A stretch of DNA of 64,000 nucleotides from Amphimedon queenslandica (Eukaryota > Porifera > Demospongiae > Haplosclerida > Niphatidae). The notes under the pieces were generated by a model that saw only the letters and a program-made list of their open reading frames with translations, had not been told where the DNA came from and searched no databases. The stretch covers positions 31,282 through 95,281 of the forward strand of contig NW_003546357.1 in assembly GCF_000090795.2 (NCBI RefSeq), written 5' to 3'. This document shows positions 24,420-36,455 of this stretch, piece by piece (position 1 is the stretch's first letter; every line of letters begins with the position of its first letter). Both the position numbers and the translations under genes were made by a program.

Positions 24420-26419
24420 GTTCAAAAAACTTGTTGATATCACGAACTTTCTTAGTGCGTACCGTCTCATAGTAGCTACTGCTGACATTGTATTATACCA
24501 GCGGGTTATAAGGAGCATTGGTGATATAAGTGATATTCCCATGCCCTTTCTCTCCAATCAGTTGAGCCATTGTTCCATCCAATAGCAATTGAGCTGTTGG
24601 TAACTGACGGGTCCCTAGCTTGTTCTTTAATCTCTGCAAAGGAGACAATAGTAAATAAATCATTAAATTTTTATTATTACAATCACTGTTATAACATTTA
24701 CATGTACATCTAAATGGCTCACCTTTATTCTAATGTTATTTATTGATCCATGAGTGTCTCTTGCTTTAATGTAAAATAATGAGATACCTTCAGTACCTTA
24801 GGCAAGATCAATAATTAATAATAGAATCATATAACTTTTTACTCACTGCACAAAATATAGCACATCTTATACACATACTGCTTGTACATACATGTACATG
24901 TACACATTAACATCATATTAACAATAATCATTCAATGATAATTCACAGTGTAATGAGTATATGATTGTCTCACACTAAAGTACTTACATCAGTCACTTGA
25001 CCAGATTCCTCTTGTACATCAGCTAATGTAAATGTCATATCAGCATCAGTGGCTGTCACTGGCTGAACTGAGCCACTTATAGCCATGGAGACAATGCCTG
25101 TCACCATTTTCCAGGAGGGCATAAGAAGCAGTCCCTCTAGCTATAAAAATAAAAGAATCATAATACTGCAAAAAAATAAAGTGATTTTTCTTACCAACAT
25201 CAGAACCACCACCTCTCTCTGTCATCCATTGTCCTGATATCCAGAAGCTGCTAGGATCCCTTGAAGTGAGTCTATTATAAGTAGTAGCCATTGTATCTAT
25301 TAACTTCATTACCTATCACAATAAATAATACACATACCAGTATACAATGTGGTTGTCAAAATAATTCTATTACAATATGCTTTGGCATTGCTTTATAGTA
25401 GGGAGTGTAGCATTGTAGACATTCATAAAATATAATTAATTTTAAAAATACAAAAACTAATAATAATCCGATTCTGTGAAAACAATAACAACAATTTTTA
25501 TTAATTAATTCATAATGATTATACACTAACAGTGATTTCTCTCCCTCTCTCTCTCTCAAACTATACCCTTCTGACTAATATTTTTTTTTAATTATGAGCA
25601 ATTTTAAAAAAGCTAATTTTCAAATAATTAATACCCAAAGCTACAAGTATATAGTCTATGGTTTTTTGCAAAACATGGCCCTGAAATCAGTCAAATAACC
25701 CATAATTTTACATATTCTGATACGGATTGATGTACTAAGGCTATGTAGAACTGATCCCAAAGAATTTTTCCAAGCAACAGCCATTTTTAGAAATGGCAAT
25801 TTTTCGAAAAATACACAAGGCTATAGTTCATGGTTTGTTCCAAACAATGGCTCCAAAATCACCCAAAATTTTATGACATTTTCTGATCTAAAAATATTTT
25901 TAGAGTTGATTCCGACAAAATAGTTTTGAAGTTATTAACATTAAAAAATATTATCTTCCATTATTATCACTTACAGAGTAGCTGTAAGACACAGACTTCC
26001 TTTTGTAGACTAAGATTTCTGGACTACTACTACTCAACCTATGAAAAATAATAAATAAAATAATCACAATAATAATCACTTGTTAATTGTGTAAACATGA
26101 TACTCTTTCATAAAACACCAAGTCTTCAAACAGCATACAGTGTACAGTGTACTACAGTACAACCTCTAGTGGACCTGCTGTACTGAACAAGTCTTAAGAG
26201 AAGGAAAGAGAGAGAGAGAGAGGAGAAAGGAAAGAAGCAGTTTAAATAAAAAAAAGTTACAATCATACAGTACAGTACAATTATTGAATTCACGATTATG
26301 GTACTATGTATCAGTATTAATTACAGGTTTAGCATAAGAGAACTAACCTGAGAGTAATATCTGTTAGACAAGGAGAGACAACCTCATTAGAAGAGGGAGA
26401 GAGAGGACCAGGAAATACT
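24420..26419 (-). pseudogene. AidB/ACDH-11-like acyl-CoA dehydrogenase pseudogene
   Basis: FAD-dependent acyl-CoA dehydrogenases of this group act on acyl-CoA esters. Minus-strand exons: 25195-25312 (SGQWMTERGGGSDV, the family's flavin-binding loop motif), 24988-25140 (LHGYKWLSSA...TDADMTFTLADV) and 24420-24633 (LKNKLGTRQLPTA, LLLDGTMAQLIGEKG, then GISLISPMLLIT and AVATMRR in another frame). A 10-bp insertion at about 25051-25064 shifts the frame inside the second exon, one extra G in a GGG run shifts it in the third, and a further shift follows. The family's downstream domain is not found. Open exon-like pieces at 25975-26038 and 26348-26419 lie upstream in the same direction but do not match the family clearly. 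Sequencing error is the alternative to decay, but three shifts make decay likelier. Confidence 0.65.
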
Positions 26420-28900
26420 CTAAAATTAAAACTCACAATTATTAGTTTATTATTAGCAAGAGTAGATAATCTACTCTTGTTATTAGTAGTTTATTAATTT
26501 ATTATTAATGTTTATTATTAATGTACTTGATGTATTATTAATTTAATTAGTTTATTAATGTACTGTACACAGTACATTAATTGAGGGACTACTAGTCTAG
26601 TTTAGTTCTTAAGTTCTAGTTTAGTTCCTCAGTCAAGAACAAGCCTAGTTCTTGAATGAGGACATTAACACAACCTTCTCCTGTAGAGGGACTCCAAGGG
26701 AGAGAGGGAAACACTACAAGCAGGAGGAACAGAATGTTATAAATATGTGTACATGTACACATGTACTTATACAGGAATACCCACCAATCATTAATATGTG
26801 TACATGCTCAGGATAGTGTACATGTACGTGTATGTTTTCACAAAATGAGAACAAATTAAATAATTTGAAAAATGTATTACGTCACAAAAATGACGTATTT
26901 TAATGATATTCATAGAAGAATGGCGGCTGTGTTGTTCAGCACTCTTAAAACTGTTGCTGATAAGCAGTACAACAGCTACTGGAGTCAACTAGTCTTCATA
27001 ATGGCCATCATTATCAGAAGATCTTGCTCTGATAGCTTTTTAAAACAAGAATTATCAGTTTGTGCTCTAGACCACATGTGCTTATGTAAACTATGACGTA
27101 GATAAACTGTCATAAAACGTCATTTTGGTATGCCATTGGGTTTATAGGGAGAACCCGGTTCTCAGGGTTCCCAAGAGCTGAGAAACCCAAGATTTCACAG
27201 ATTTTGATGGACTTTAGCAACTAAGAACCTGTGAAAGTTTCATCCTTATCCCACATTCCTATAAAAAGTTATTCCAGTTTTTCATGTCCCAAACTCAACT
27301 GGGATATAGTATACCATAGTCATACCTACAACCTATAACTAATGGAGGGAATGATAATAACAAAAACAAAAGTAATTTGAGTACCTTTAAAAATTTGTAC
27401 AAAATTTTATATATTTTGATCACAATCAACTCAAATTTTCTGCACAACATAAGTACATGTACCATATTTTACTGTATAAACGCCTGGTCCAAATAAACAC
27501 CTGTCATTAATATATTCTAGCTATAGATGCGCATATTTCTACCAAAAATAATGCCTCCACTGTTTAGATAGCTCCAAAGTGCTTAATAGTTAGAGCCTCA
27601 CCTGACTTGCCCAGAGTTGGGGGGGGTTTGAATCCCACTCAAGGTCACTTTTTATTTTTTTTTCAACGATTTTTTTGCTGCTAAGAAATAAACACCCGGG
27701 CGTTTGATCGGTAAAATACGGTATATGCATCAGACAATGTAAAAATCTCATTTTCAATTTTGGAAAAATTCATCTAGTGACTAAGATTCAGTACAATTAT
27801 AGTACAGGGATTTTTAGCCGATTTTGGAGCAAATTTACAAATTCAAAAAAAATCAAATCATTGATCAACTCAAACTTTCTGCACAACATAAGTACATGTA
27901 GTACATCTCTTCATAAGCTCTAAAGCTAACAGTAACTGTTGACTGTAAATTATGTATTATTATATGTACATATATGAACAGAAGGATTAGACTGAGAAGT
28001 TGCTAGATATGCTCAATTAATAATAGATTAATACACTAACTGTAATATCCTTCAGCTAGCATCGCCCAGTTATCAGTTAATGATCATCCTCACCAATACC
28101 ATCAGCTAACAGTGTCTTACTGGGACTCTCTAGGGATATATATGTACATGTAAATACACCAGAGACGAGGGGAGAGAGAGGAGATAAACTCACCATTTTT
28201 ATCTTAAATATATGACATGTACATATTGTACATTGGAATGTATAATACTGCAACAGTGGTAAAACATGTATATGTACAGTACATGTATACATGACAGGGA
28301 CATAGAAGGAAGGAAGGAATTGGTCAGGCTATAGGCAGGAAATGTAGTTGCCAGGCCCATTAAAATTAAATCATAATTAATCAAGAGGTGTGCCTTTATT
28401 ATAATGAATAATGATTAAACAGAGCAAAAGTTGGTCAGGCCCAAACCTGACCCGCAGGGGCCTGTGGGGGCAAATGCCCTCATAACTGCTTCTTGTGCCC
28501 CTGCAACTAGGCAGGAGAATGAAAGATACAAGTTACAACTGACTCAACTGAGCTTACTATATTGAGTATTCTTAAGCATTGCTTTAGTCAGTGACTCAGT
28601 GCCCCCAGGCTGTGCCCTTTTTCTTCATTTATTCTAGCTACGCCACTGCTGACCTGCCGGACTGGGTTTATGCCTATGCATGACATCTTTTATGCCTGAT
28701 TAGTCAATTCAAACTGTGTATGATAGAATCCTTCATTAACTGTACATGTATACATGTACTGTATGTGTGTACCTCATTGATAGCCACGTTATATATTAGA
28801 GTATAGGAATGGGATTGGAAACCAGCGCAAATATTACACGTAGATGATGGAACCTGAAGCAAGAGATCTCTAGAGGGTGAAGTCATAGATACTATATGGT
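26420..28900. other. Gene-poor stretch with repeats
   Basis: Contains GA-rich tracts, ACATGT runs, the SINE/TIR repeat at 27464-27722 and diverged repeat remnants. Short minus-strand open stretches near 28077-28292 and 28704-28919 lack support as exons. The segment 28790-28912 resembles an arm of the nested element at 4768-5495. Confidence 0.5.
27464..27722. mobile_element. TIR repeat carrying a tRNA-like B box
   Basis: Ends are inverse of each other: CCATATTTTACTGTATAAACGCC on the left in shortened form, and GGCGTTTGATCGGTAAAATACGG on the right. Inside is GGTTTGAATCCC, a Pol III B-box-like sequence, preceded by AGTTAGAGCCTCACCTG. A related end is seen at about 49321-49440. Confidence 0.5.
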
Positions 28901-29041
28901 GAAGTGTATAGGCGGCCACGTTATTTCACGTGTTACTATACTTTACGTTTTACGCGTACGCGTACATGCACGACACGCACGACACCCGGACCCATTCACT
29001 CCACCTACATTAAGGCACGTGACAAGCACAATAGTATCAAC

Positions 29042-30544
29042 ATGGCGCTTTTACTGACACTAAGGAGCGGAGCTTTACCTCGTCTCTCAATCCTCCAGAG
29101 TTATCGTCGGACACCCATTGGTGTGGGCATTGTGTCTCGGTATATGACTAGTGATAGGAAACTCAGCAATGATATTCAGGGACTCTCCATCAAACACTCT
29201 GTACCAAATGGTGACGCCCAGACTCCTGTCGACTCGCCCCGCACTGTACCTAAGAATGAGGATCTTCAGGTGCCACCGACCAGATCAGAGCTGAAGAATG
29301 GAATGCTTCCACCTCCCGGAGCTCCTCCACCACAGAAGTATAATCTGTGGGAAAAAATAAATTGGCCCATTGGTAAATCTATTGCTGGTGCTATCTTAAC
29401 TGCAATGATTGGATACTTGAAGGCACTCTGGGATTCTAAGTCAAAGGAGCGTGCTATTGACAATATGATGGAGAATGGAACTAAACCTTGTCCGTTGGTT
29501 GAGAACCCTATTGAACGTAATGACATTGTGGAAAGGATTAAGAACACGTTTATTCTTGGGCAAGGTACTGAAAAGAAATTTGGAGTAATTCTTGGTCCAA
29601 CTGGAACAGGAAAGACACACGTCATTAGGGAAGCACATCGTTGGCATCCTAAAGGATCTCTTTACTTTGAAACTGATGGAGTGCCACTATTTGCCAAAGA
29701 GTTGGCTGAAGCTACTGGTATCAGGATTGAACCCACTCTCTTGAGTGTTGTGTTAAGCAAATTTTTCCCATCATCTCCTGGCTACTATCCACTTCCATCA
29801 GATTTTATTGATAGTATGGTATCAGTGATTCGCATTTTGGCTCAGAGAGCTGCTGTTTTCAAGGAGAAGCACGGACGGTCTCCTTGCTTGTTCATTGATG
29901 CGGTGGATTTACTTGCCAAGGACAATCATGCAGCATTTGTAAAATTGGTTGAAATAGCCAAAAAGCTTGCCAATGATGGGAATCTTCGTATCATATTTGG
30001 GTGTTCAGAGGGTCATGTCATGCCCCTTGTTCATGGTACATCTTCCAAAACTCGAGTTCATGTAATGGAAGTACTGGATATACCGGAAGAGAAAGCTGTT
30101 GACTACCTCATGGACAAAGGATTGCCTAAAGACTTTGCTGATCGAGTAACAAAGGAAGTGGGTTGTAGAATGATATTTTTAGATCATGTCGTTTCTTTTT
30201 ATCATTTCTACAAGTCACAGTATAGTGCTGATGATGACCTCCTAAAGAAAATTAAGGATAAATGTCATTTCCTGTTTACTAAACAGGGATATTCTGAAAT
30301 AGTACGACAAAAGCCACGATCTGCCATCATCATTAAACACCTGGTTAAGTTCGATAGAGCAACAGGATTCGACCCTGAAGTATTTCTTGACGAATATAGT
30401 GATGAGGCAGTTAGAGGGAGTATGGAAGATAGTCTTCAGTTATTGGTCAGTAGCAATGCTTTGAGGTACACAGAGGAAGGACAAGTGACTTGGCATAGCA
30501 AGATGATGGAGGAGAAAGTTAAGAAAGAGTTTAAACTAAAATAA
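29042..30544 (+). CDS. Probable mitochondrial P-loop ATPase (intronless, 500 aa)
   Basis: One uninterrupted frame. I chose the ATG at 29042 because it opens with a basic, Arg/Ser/Leu-rich, acid-poor stretch typical of a mitochondrial presequence; the frame stays open upstream to 28904. Residues 185-192 are a Walker A motif (GPTGTGKT) and 283-286 (LFID) a Walker B. A hydrophobic stretch around 110-130 may anchor the protein. The order is presequence, Pro-rich linker, possible membrane segment, AAA/STAND-like NTPase, and a helical C-terminal domain. Such ATP-binding proteins occur in several sponge and fungal genomes; I do not know a function. Being intronless in an intron-rich genome suggests a retrogene, an expanded family or transfer. 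The upstream region has an ACGCGTACGCGTAC stretch of CpG-rich sequence but no clear promoter motif. Confidence 0.8.
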   Translation: MALLLTLRSGALPRLSILQSYRRTPIGVGIVSRYMTSDRKLSNDIQGLSIKHSVPNGDAQTPVDSPRTVPKNEDLQVPPTRSELKNGMLPPPGAPPPQKYNLWEKINWPIGKSIAGAILTAMIGYLKALWDSKSKERAIDNMMENGTKPCPLVENPIERNDIVERIKNTFILGQGTEKKFGVILGPTGTGKTHVIREAHRWHPKGSLYFETDGVPLFAKELAEATGIRIEPTLLSVVLSKFFPSSPGYYPLPSDFIDSMVSVIRILAQRAAVFKEKHGRSPCLFIDAVDLLAKDNHAAFVKLVEIAKKLANDGNLRIIFGCSEGHVMPLVHGTSSKTRVHVMEVLDIPEEKAVDYLMDKGLPKDFADRVTKEVGCRMIFLDHVVSFYHFYKSQYSADDDLLKKIKDKCHFLFTKQGYSEIVRQKPRSAIIIKHLVKFDRATGFDPEVFLDEYSDEAVRGSMEDSLQLLVSSNALRYTEEGQVTWHSKMMEEKVKKEFKLK

Positions 30545-31103
30545 TTTTGAGATTTAACTTTGAAACAATAGTGTTGTGAACTTGTTAGCTATTAGTTTTT
30601 TTATTTAAAATTGGCACAAAGAACTGAATAAGCATAATTAAGTAATTCAAGCCCAGCCTATGTACCTGCCCACCCTCTTAAATTTTAAGTTTTAACTCCA
30701 ACATGCTGGAATCAGAAGGCGAGATTTTGTCGACTAAGAATACTAATTCTAACCATAGATATACAAACACCTACCTATCTAAAGGTTAGAATGTGATATT
30801 TGCTATCATCAGACATGTATTGCTATAGACTGTGAGAGGTGGTGCATGTCTTTAAAACTATTTGTTTACTTCCTCCAGTACTGAAGAGTTCAGTCAGTGA
30901 GAGAAGAGGAGACCTAACATGATGTGGTGACTAACAGGAATAAGTGTATGCCAGCTAATGAAAGGTCACATAAATCTTGTAGTTGCAGTTACTGTAAGAC
31001 TATGTACAGTAGGTAATCTAGTCCTTAGTTTTGATTATTTTTTGTGATCACAATTGAGCCTTGTTGTGTCATTTTTATTTGTAACATCATACCTGGTACT
31101 GAC
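30545..31103. other. Intergenic stretch
   Basis: AT-rich, no gene recognised; simple non-coding sequence between the ATPase gene and a hAT-like element. Confidence 0.6.
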
Positions 31104-31556
31104 AGGGGCGGATCTGGGTCAAGTTTCATGGTAGGGCAAAGAAGTGGGTGGGGCATTTATAACTTTCAATAAGTAGTTATTAACTATTAATAACTTGTAA
31201 TTAACTTTTTATAATAATTAAGACAAAATGTTGATCTGTTCTTATCTCCATTTTCAAATCTGTTCTTATCTCCACTTCTACCTGTACTGTTCCACCGCTT
31301 TGTGGATGAGAAGATAGTTGGTTGGGGCCGTTTAAAATTGTAGTTAAGAGACAGCTGCTAATGCTGCTTACTCATTGTCCTTTTTTCAGTGCACATGTTA
31401 TGTGGTTTTAAAGATTAAAGAAGCCATAATAAGCACACACACAAGTTTATTTAAGATGATGCATATGAATTTCATTATATAATTATGAATCTCATTATCT
31501 TATAAAGTTGATGCCTGGGCAAAAACCCGGGCTTGCCCAGGTTCAGATCCGCCCCT
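31104..31556. mobile_element. hAT-like MITE (CAGGGGCGGATCTG ends)
   Basis: Left end CAGGGGCGGATCTGGG, right end CAGATCCGCCCCTG, giving a perfect 14-bp TIR. The right end abuts the gag-type fragment. An exact 8-bp duplication was not found. Confidence 0.7.
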
Positions 31557-31557
31557 G

Positions 31558-32323
31558 GTGACAGGTAGTCTTTGAAGATTGAGCAGGTTTCCCTTTAGGT
31601 GGATTCCTATGGTTTGATGGTTGCTTGTTTTTGCTACGGCACACTCTAGCCAAATGCCCTTTCTTTCCACATACTCTGCATTCAGAATCCATGAACCTGC
31701 ATTTGTTGGCATAGTGACCGCCTCCACACCTATAGACCTCTTTGGGTGAGAATGAATTACGTCAAAGAATGATATACGGCAAGGGGCGTGACTGAGCCTG
31801 GCTGACTCTGAAATAATTTTCGTGGACGGCAACTTTCTATGGAGTATAAATGGGCTAATGCAGAAAGCAAGCTCTATTAAAGAATATGCTTCATATTGCA
31901 CCAAATCTCTTTTAGGAGATGCTTAGCAGTGACCATTCTTTCCTCCAATCAGCTTTTGTAGCTTGAAAAAGCTCCATGCCAACGAAAAGAATCAGTTTTG
32001 CCTTTTCTTCATTCATCCTCCATTGAATCTTGCCGTCCAAAATGGCGGCCAATTATCACCGTAGGTGGATACCGTAATGAACAGTAATGATATTCATAGG
32101 CCACCGTCAATCTCACCTGAAGAGGTCTATAACATTCCACTTTGCTATGATCTTTTTTCTGCACTGAATGAACAGGTAGAGCGCCTGGTTTCTGTTCTGA
32201 CATCTTAAAGGCGTCCTGAGCTGCTGCTTCCATTGCCAGGGCTTTCTGGAAAGCCGCCTCATACGATAGATCAGTTTCCTGAAGAAGCCGACGCTGGATG
32301 CGAGTGTTATTTATTCCACAAAC
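31558..32323 (-). pseudogene. LTR-retrotransposon gag fragment with zinc knuckles, interrupted
   Basis: Minus-strand coding typical of a Gypsy-type gag: a helical segment (INNTRIQRRLLQE, AFQKALAMEAA) at 32170-32323, ending at an assembly gap, and further on two CCHC zinc-knuckle motifs at about 31600-31735. A 391-bp TIR element (31736-32126) splits the first knuckle. No protease or reverse transcriptase follows, so only a relic remains. Gag normally packages the element's own RNA. Confidence 0.75.
31736..32126. mobile_element. TIR element (391 bp) inside the gag zinc knuckle
   Basis: Ends ACCTCTTTGGGTGAGA and TCTCACCTGAAGAGGT (16 bp, two mismatches). Host TATAG-type sequence is on both sides (left CTATAG, right CTATA), consistent with a target duplication of about 5 bp. 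Minus-strand coding resumes in frame on the far side. Confidence 0.75.
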
Positions 32324-32333
32324 NNNNNNNNNN
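32324..32333. other. Assembly gap (10 N)
   Basis: Ten N between the gag fragment and a fold-back element. Confidence 0.99.
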
Positions 32334-32648
32334 TAAATAAAAAACATTAAAAATGGAAAAGTAGTAGGATTAAAACGGGAAAAAGTAAAGAAACAGGAGA
32401 GTACTTGCAAACTGGTGTGAATTAGATATCCTACACCACTGCATGCAAGATAAAGCCTTCACTAGTGTAACTGTGTAAGCCTTCATGGTGCATGCTCAGT
32501 GTTTGGGAATGATCATAGTTTTTTGTAGCCGGGTTCATGCAGTGATGTAGGATATCTTCTCACACCAGTTTGCAAGTACTCTCTTCTTTCTTTACTTTTT
32601 CCTATTTTAATCCTACTACTTTTCGATTTTTAATGTTTTTTATTTACT
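32334..32648. mobile_element. Fold-back element with arms of about 115 bp
   Basis: The left arm starts TAAATAAAAAACATTAAAAA and runs through GTAGTAGGATTAAAA and TTGCAAACTGGTGTGA. The inverse of all these appears in order at about 32530-32648. No coding frame. Confidence 0.8.
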
Positions 32649-33594
32649 TGTTTCCATTCTTTTTTCTTAAATTAATATATTACATTCTGTTTTGATTCTG
32701 TGGTTAGGTTAGTTATATTCATGCTAATCACGTGCACATAAATTAAAATGGCGTAAAACCACAAACCCACGTGGTGTCTGCAGCTGGATTTTTTGAATCT
32801 ACCTTTGTGGTCCTTGACCCAAGCACAAAGGAATGATGTAAAAGCCAACTCGAGCGGTTCTCTGGTTTAAAAGATTAGAGGGGCCATAGAAGAAGATGAA
32901 AGATAGAAGAAAGTCTGAAGAATTTTGCAGAAATTTGAATTTGAGCCTGTTCTTCAAAAAAGCTCTCTCTACATTACAGCCCACATTAAAGGTACCAAGA
33001 GAATTGCTCGGTGAAGGAGAGCTCATATCAGCCATTTATAAGGCTGTACAACATAAGATAAAAGAGTTATAAGTGTTTGAAAATCATAAAAACGGTCGCC
33101 ATCTTGAAAAACCAACCTCAATCTTACATATAGGCTACCGCCTATATAATAAACGCACACAATGGTGTATTTATTTATTTATTCCTTTATTTATCCATTA
33201 ATAGTTGATTAATTTTGCTGGTAGTAGCTCTTGCCAGTTATAGCAAGGTGTCTCACTGGAGAGGATTGGTACCCAATAATGTGGGACATTGCTGTAAGTA
33301 ACAATGTGTACTGTATGCCCTATAATAATAGCCTGTGACTTATTAACGTTATGCAAACTAAAATTCTTTCCTTTTTTCAATTTTATAAATTTGGTCTACG
33401 ACCCTGTGCAAGAAGTTTAGCCTGATTTTTAAGTAACTTAAAAATTTCATTAAAAAATCAAATTTTGATCAGAATCAATTCAGCCTCAGCCTCAGCCTCA
33501 GCTACATATACAGCCTCAGCTACATATACTAGACATGTAACAATAATAATAGTGATAAATGAGATCTGATCGTCTTGCGCTGGCCACCTGCGCG
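32649..33594. other. Stretch without recognised gene
   Basis: Non-coding, AT-rich. A short CAGCCTCAGC microsatellite-like run lies at 33483-33530, and a 78-codon minus-strand open stretch (32799-33035) has no recognisable motif. Confidence 0.5.
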
Positions 33595-34075
33595 ACTTTT
33601 GAAATTTCATTTGATCCGCCCACGCACCACTACAAACCAATCAAAGCACTGTTGATTCGTAGATTACAGAAATTATTGCACTCAGGACAGTCTCGACGAA
33701 AATATAGCACTCGGCTTCGCCTCGTGCTACATTTTCCTCTCGACCGGCCCTCATGCAATAATTTCCGTAACCTACTCTCAACAGTGCTTTAACTAATACA
33801 TAACCTTGCCTGGCTGTTGGAGAAGCCTTTGGACAGAACTTCTGTCTTATTTTGCTGCTAGAAAACTCATGACTTTTCCCCGTGTGTTGGTTGCCATTTT
33901 ATTTCATTGTGGCCACTCCCACTTTTAATGAAATATTGAAAAGTGAATTTATATACCCCTTTCAATGCATAGCATCTACCGTATTACGCATAAATAGGGG
34001 TGACATACGTGTACAAACAGACAGACATACATACGTGTCTCGTTTATGTGGGGCTCGCTCAGGCTCGCCCCAATA
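33595..34075. mobile_element. Composite repeat with an imperfect hairpin, at the left edge of the duplication
   Basis: 33648-33793 is an imperfect inverted repeat: AAGCACTGTTGATTCGTAG and the inverse GAGAGT...CAACAGTGCTTT frame it, and TATAGCACTCGG / CTCGTGCTACA pair inside. The right end (GGGGCTCGCTCAGGCTCGCC) is the inverse of the start of the GGGGCGAGC elements. EDC4-related sequence begins a few bases later. Confidence 0.55.
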
Positions 34076-34173
34076 AAATTTCAAATTACAATTTTTATAC
34101 ACTTTCACGCATGCACATGTGGTTTGTGACCACGACCATCACACGTGAATTTGTGTGCTCAAGGAAAAAAAAG

Positions 34174-35095
34174 ATGGAAAGATGTATCAGCTTTACTGTG
34201 GAGGCTATGGTAAGGGGATGCCACATTTTGCAGGACATCTGGGAGGCTGAATTAGATGAAGAACTACCCTGTCAAAAAGAATCTTTGAATATTGCCAATC
34301 CCTTTGCCGTAGCAGTTATGATGATGGCATAATTGTAGGCCATGTTCCTAATAGATGTCTTCTGTTTCTTCACTTTGTCTTGACAGAAATGGATGGATAA
34401 CCTGTTGTATATAAGGCCACAAAAGATACTCGCATGATCTTCCTCAAGGAGGTATGGAAATTCCTTGTACTTTAGCTTTTGAAGGAGAACTTATACAATG
34501 TAAGTACTCAGAAAGGCTAAGAATTTAATTGAAAATGCACTTGGAGGACATCAGAAACCATCCAAGCAAAGAAGAGTTGTGATTCAGAACATATGAAGCA
34601 TTCACAGCTATAGGTACAGCATAGAAAGCTTATGCTTGACTTGACTCAACACTAACTTACTGTATATCAGATGGAGAGAAGCTAGATGGCTTTATCATCA
34701 ACACTTTTCAATATTACTTAAGCATTGATGTCTGGTTGCCAGACAACTTTTACCAGTAAAAAAAAGGAAGCTTTAACCACAACACCTTTAGTGAGCATTT
34801 AAATTGTTCCCTCTCATTCTTATCATTGGATTGTAGCATCTGCTGTGTATGTTTTAGTACATGTAAGTGTTGCGAAGGTGTATGATTCAGCATAATTATG
34901 ACAGTATGGAAAGGGAAACCAGATAAGTTATTTTTAATTTGTTCAGTCAGCATCACTCTATAAAAGTACAATGTAGTTAAAAGCCAGAAGCAAGATGGTG
35001 GGAAAGACTGTGGGTTATTTGCTATTATTAGTGCAACTGTACCTTGCTTTGTCAAAAACCCTGGTATGATTGTGGTTAAAGATAAATACATGATA
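34174..35095 (+). pseudogene. Fossil transposon gene remnant, copy B (Ulp1-like Cys motif uninterrupted)
   Basis: Same relic as 8993-10905 without the two later insertions. The N-terminal domain is better kept (CISFTVEAMVRG, DIWEAELDEELP, NPFAVAVM) and the protease-like Cys motif reads KDCGLFAII at about 35003-35030. Stops remain between the parts, so no full product is possible. Confidence 0.5.
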
Positions 35096-35244
35096 AATGC
35101 TTCAGATTAATTACTATAAAGTGTACATAATTATTATTATTGAAAATGTAACAATTAATTTTTTACAGATTAGCTATTAATTTGTTATTTGTGTATAATG
35201 CATAATCAATGTAAAAGTCAATCATGCTTTATAATGTCAAAAAT

Positions 35245-36455
35245 TCCAGCCACCTGGAAGCCATTACTTATAATAGACTCATAACTATGAAGGTAGTCAT
35301 AAACACGAACTAGCCATTTTGCCCCATCAGGTTTCATCACAGGCATCCTATGATCAGCCTGTAAAAATTCTTTCACTCCTTGCTCAAGTTGATTCTCGAC
35401 TTGAAGGCATGCAACTGATGAAATTATCTCTCAAATTTTTTCATAGACTTGTTTACATTGAGGTTTACCAGTTGCAATCGATCTGTGAAATTTGCCAGTA
35501 CTTTAACTGCATGTACAGTACATGTAGATGCTGTTTTCTTGTATCACTAAAAATGTTCCTTCTATAACTTTGCCTTGAAAGACATCAAAAATGGCCAGCA
35601 CTGGTAACTCAGATGATAGCCCAAGTTCAAATGTATTTACTTGATATGCATGTTTATATGGGAAGATAATCAAATCCAAGTATTCTTCATTTTCTGCTCA
35701 TTTGACCAGTGGTTACTGGTACCCGTGGCAATGCCATTCTTCTGGAAAATTGCAATTAAGTAGACATACACTTAATTGTCTTTCTGATTGTTATATCAAC
35801 TGAAATGGCAAAACCTTTCCATCCATAGTCCCACAGACCACAGCTGTGATCTGACTTACTCTTTTATCATAAGTACCTACTATTTCTACCCTTTTTGCTC
35901 TTTTCTTCCCTATTGTCTATGTTGGTCCTTGTGCAATACTCTTTTACAGTTTATTGTATTTGAAAACATGAGAATATGCAATCTCTTCCATTTCAATGAC
36001 GGCCTTAATATCCAATGGAAACTGTTCTTTTAGTTCCTATTAATTAGATACAGTGATTTGGCAGCTGAACTATCCCTTCTTTTGATGAAACTCATTCTGT
36101 ATACTAACGAATTTGCCCAGTAACTAGTGATTAAAATTGGGCCACCATTTTCTGACAAAACGTTTTGATTTGATCTTCCTGTTGCAGCTGCCATAGTGAT
36201 GGATTTAGTAACGATACCAGTAGCAATAATGACAGAGATGGCTTGACAGAGATGGCTTGACAGAGAACTGGCTTTTTTTTTGCCAAATGTCTTTGAGAAG
36301 TGTCTGGACAATCGATGCCTGTTCCTTGGGGCTTATACTGTCCTCATAAACTCAGTTTTTTGCCAAAAGAACAGACAGCTTTGTTGGCAGCTTTAATCGT
36401 GTCCGTACCCAAGGAAGCTGACATCAAGGAGGATGGCACCAGCACTCTCATGCTT
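35245..36455 (-). pseudogene. Pogo/Tigger-like DDE transposase pseudogene, copy B
   Basis: Counterpart of 11060-12915. The 36030-36311 stretch reads ENGGPILITSYWANSLV and RMSFIKRR, followed by IKAVIEMEEIAYSH, QITAVVCGTMDGKVLPFQLI and MKPDGAKWLVRVYDY in broken frames. It has no hAT insertion. Confidence 0.6.

Noticed and set aside
28704-28919. Possible first exon of the minus-strand acyl-CoA dehydrogenase
   Set aside because: Its translation does not match the family, and the DNA resembles an arm of a TIR element (4768-5495).
29266-29647. Minus-strand open frames within the ATPase gene
   Set aside because: They lie opposite a well-supported coding frame with Walker motifs.
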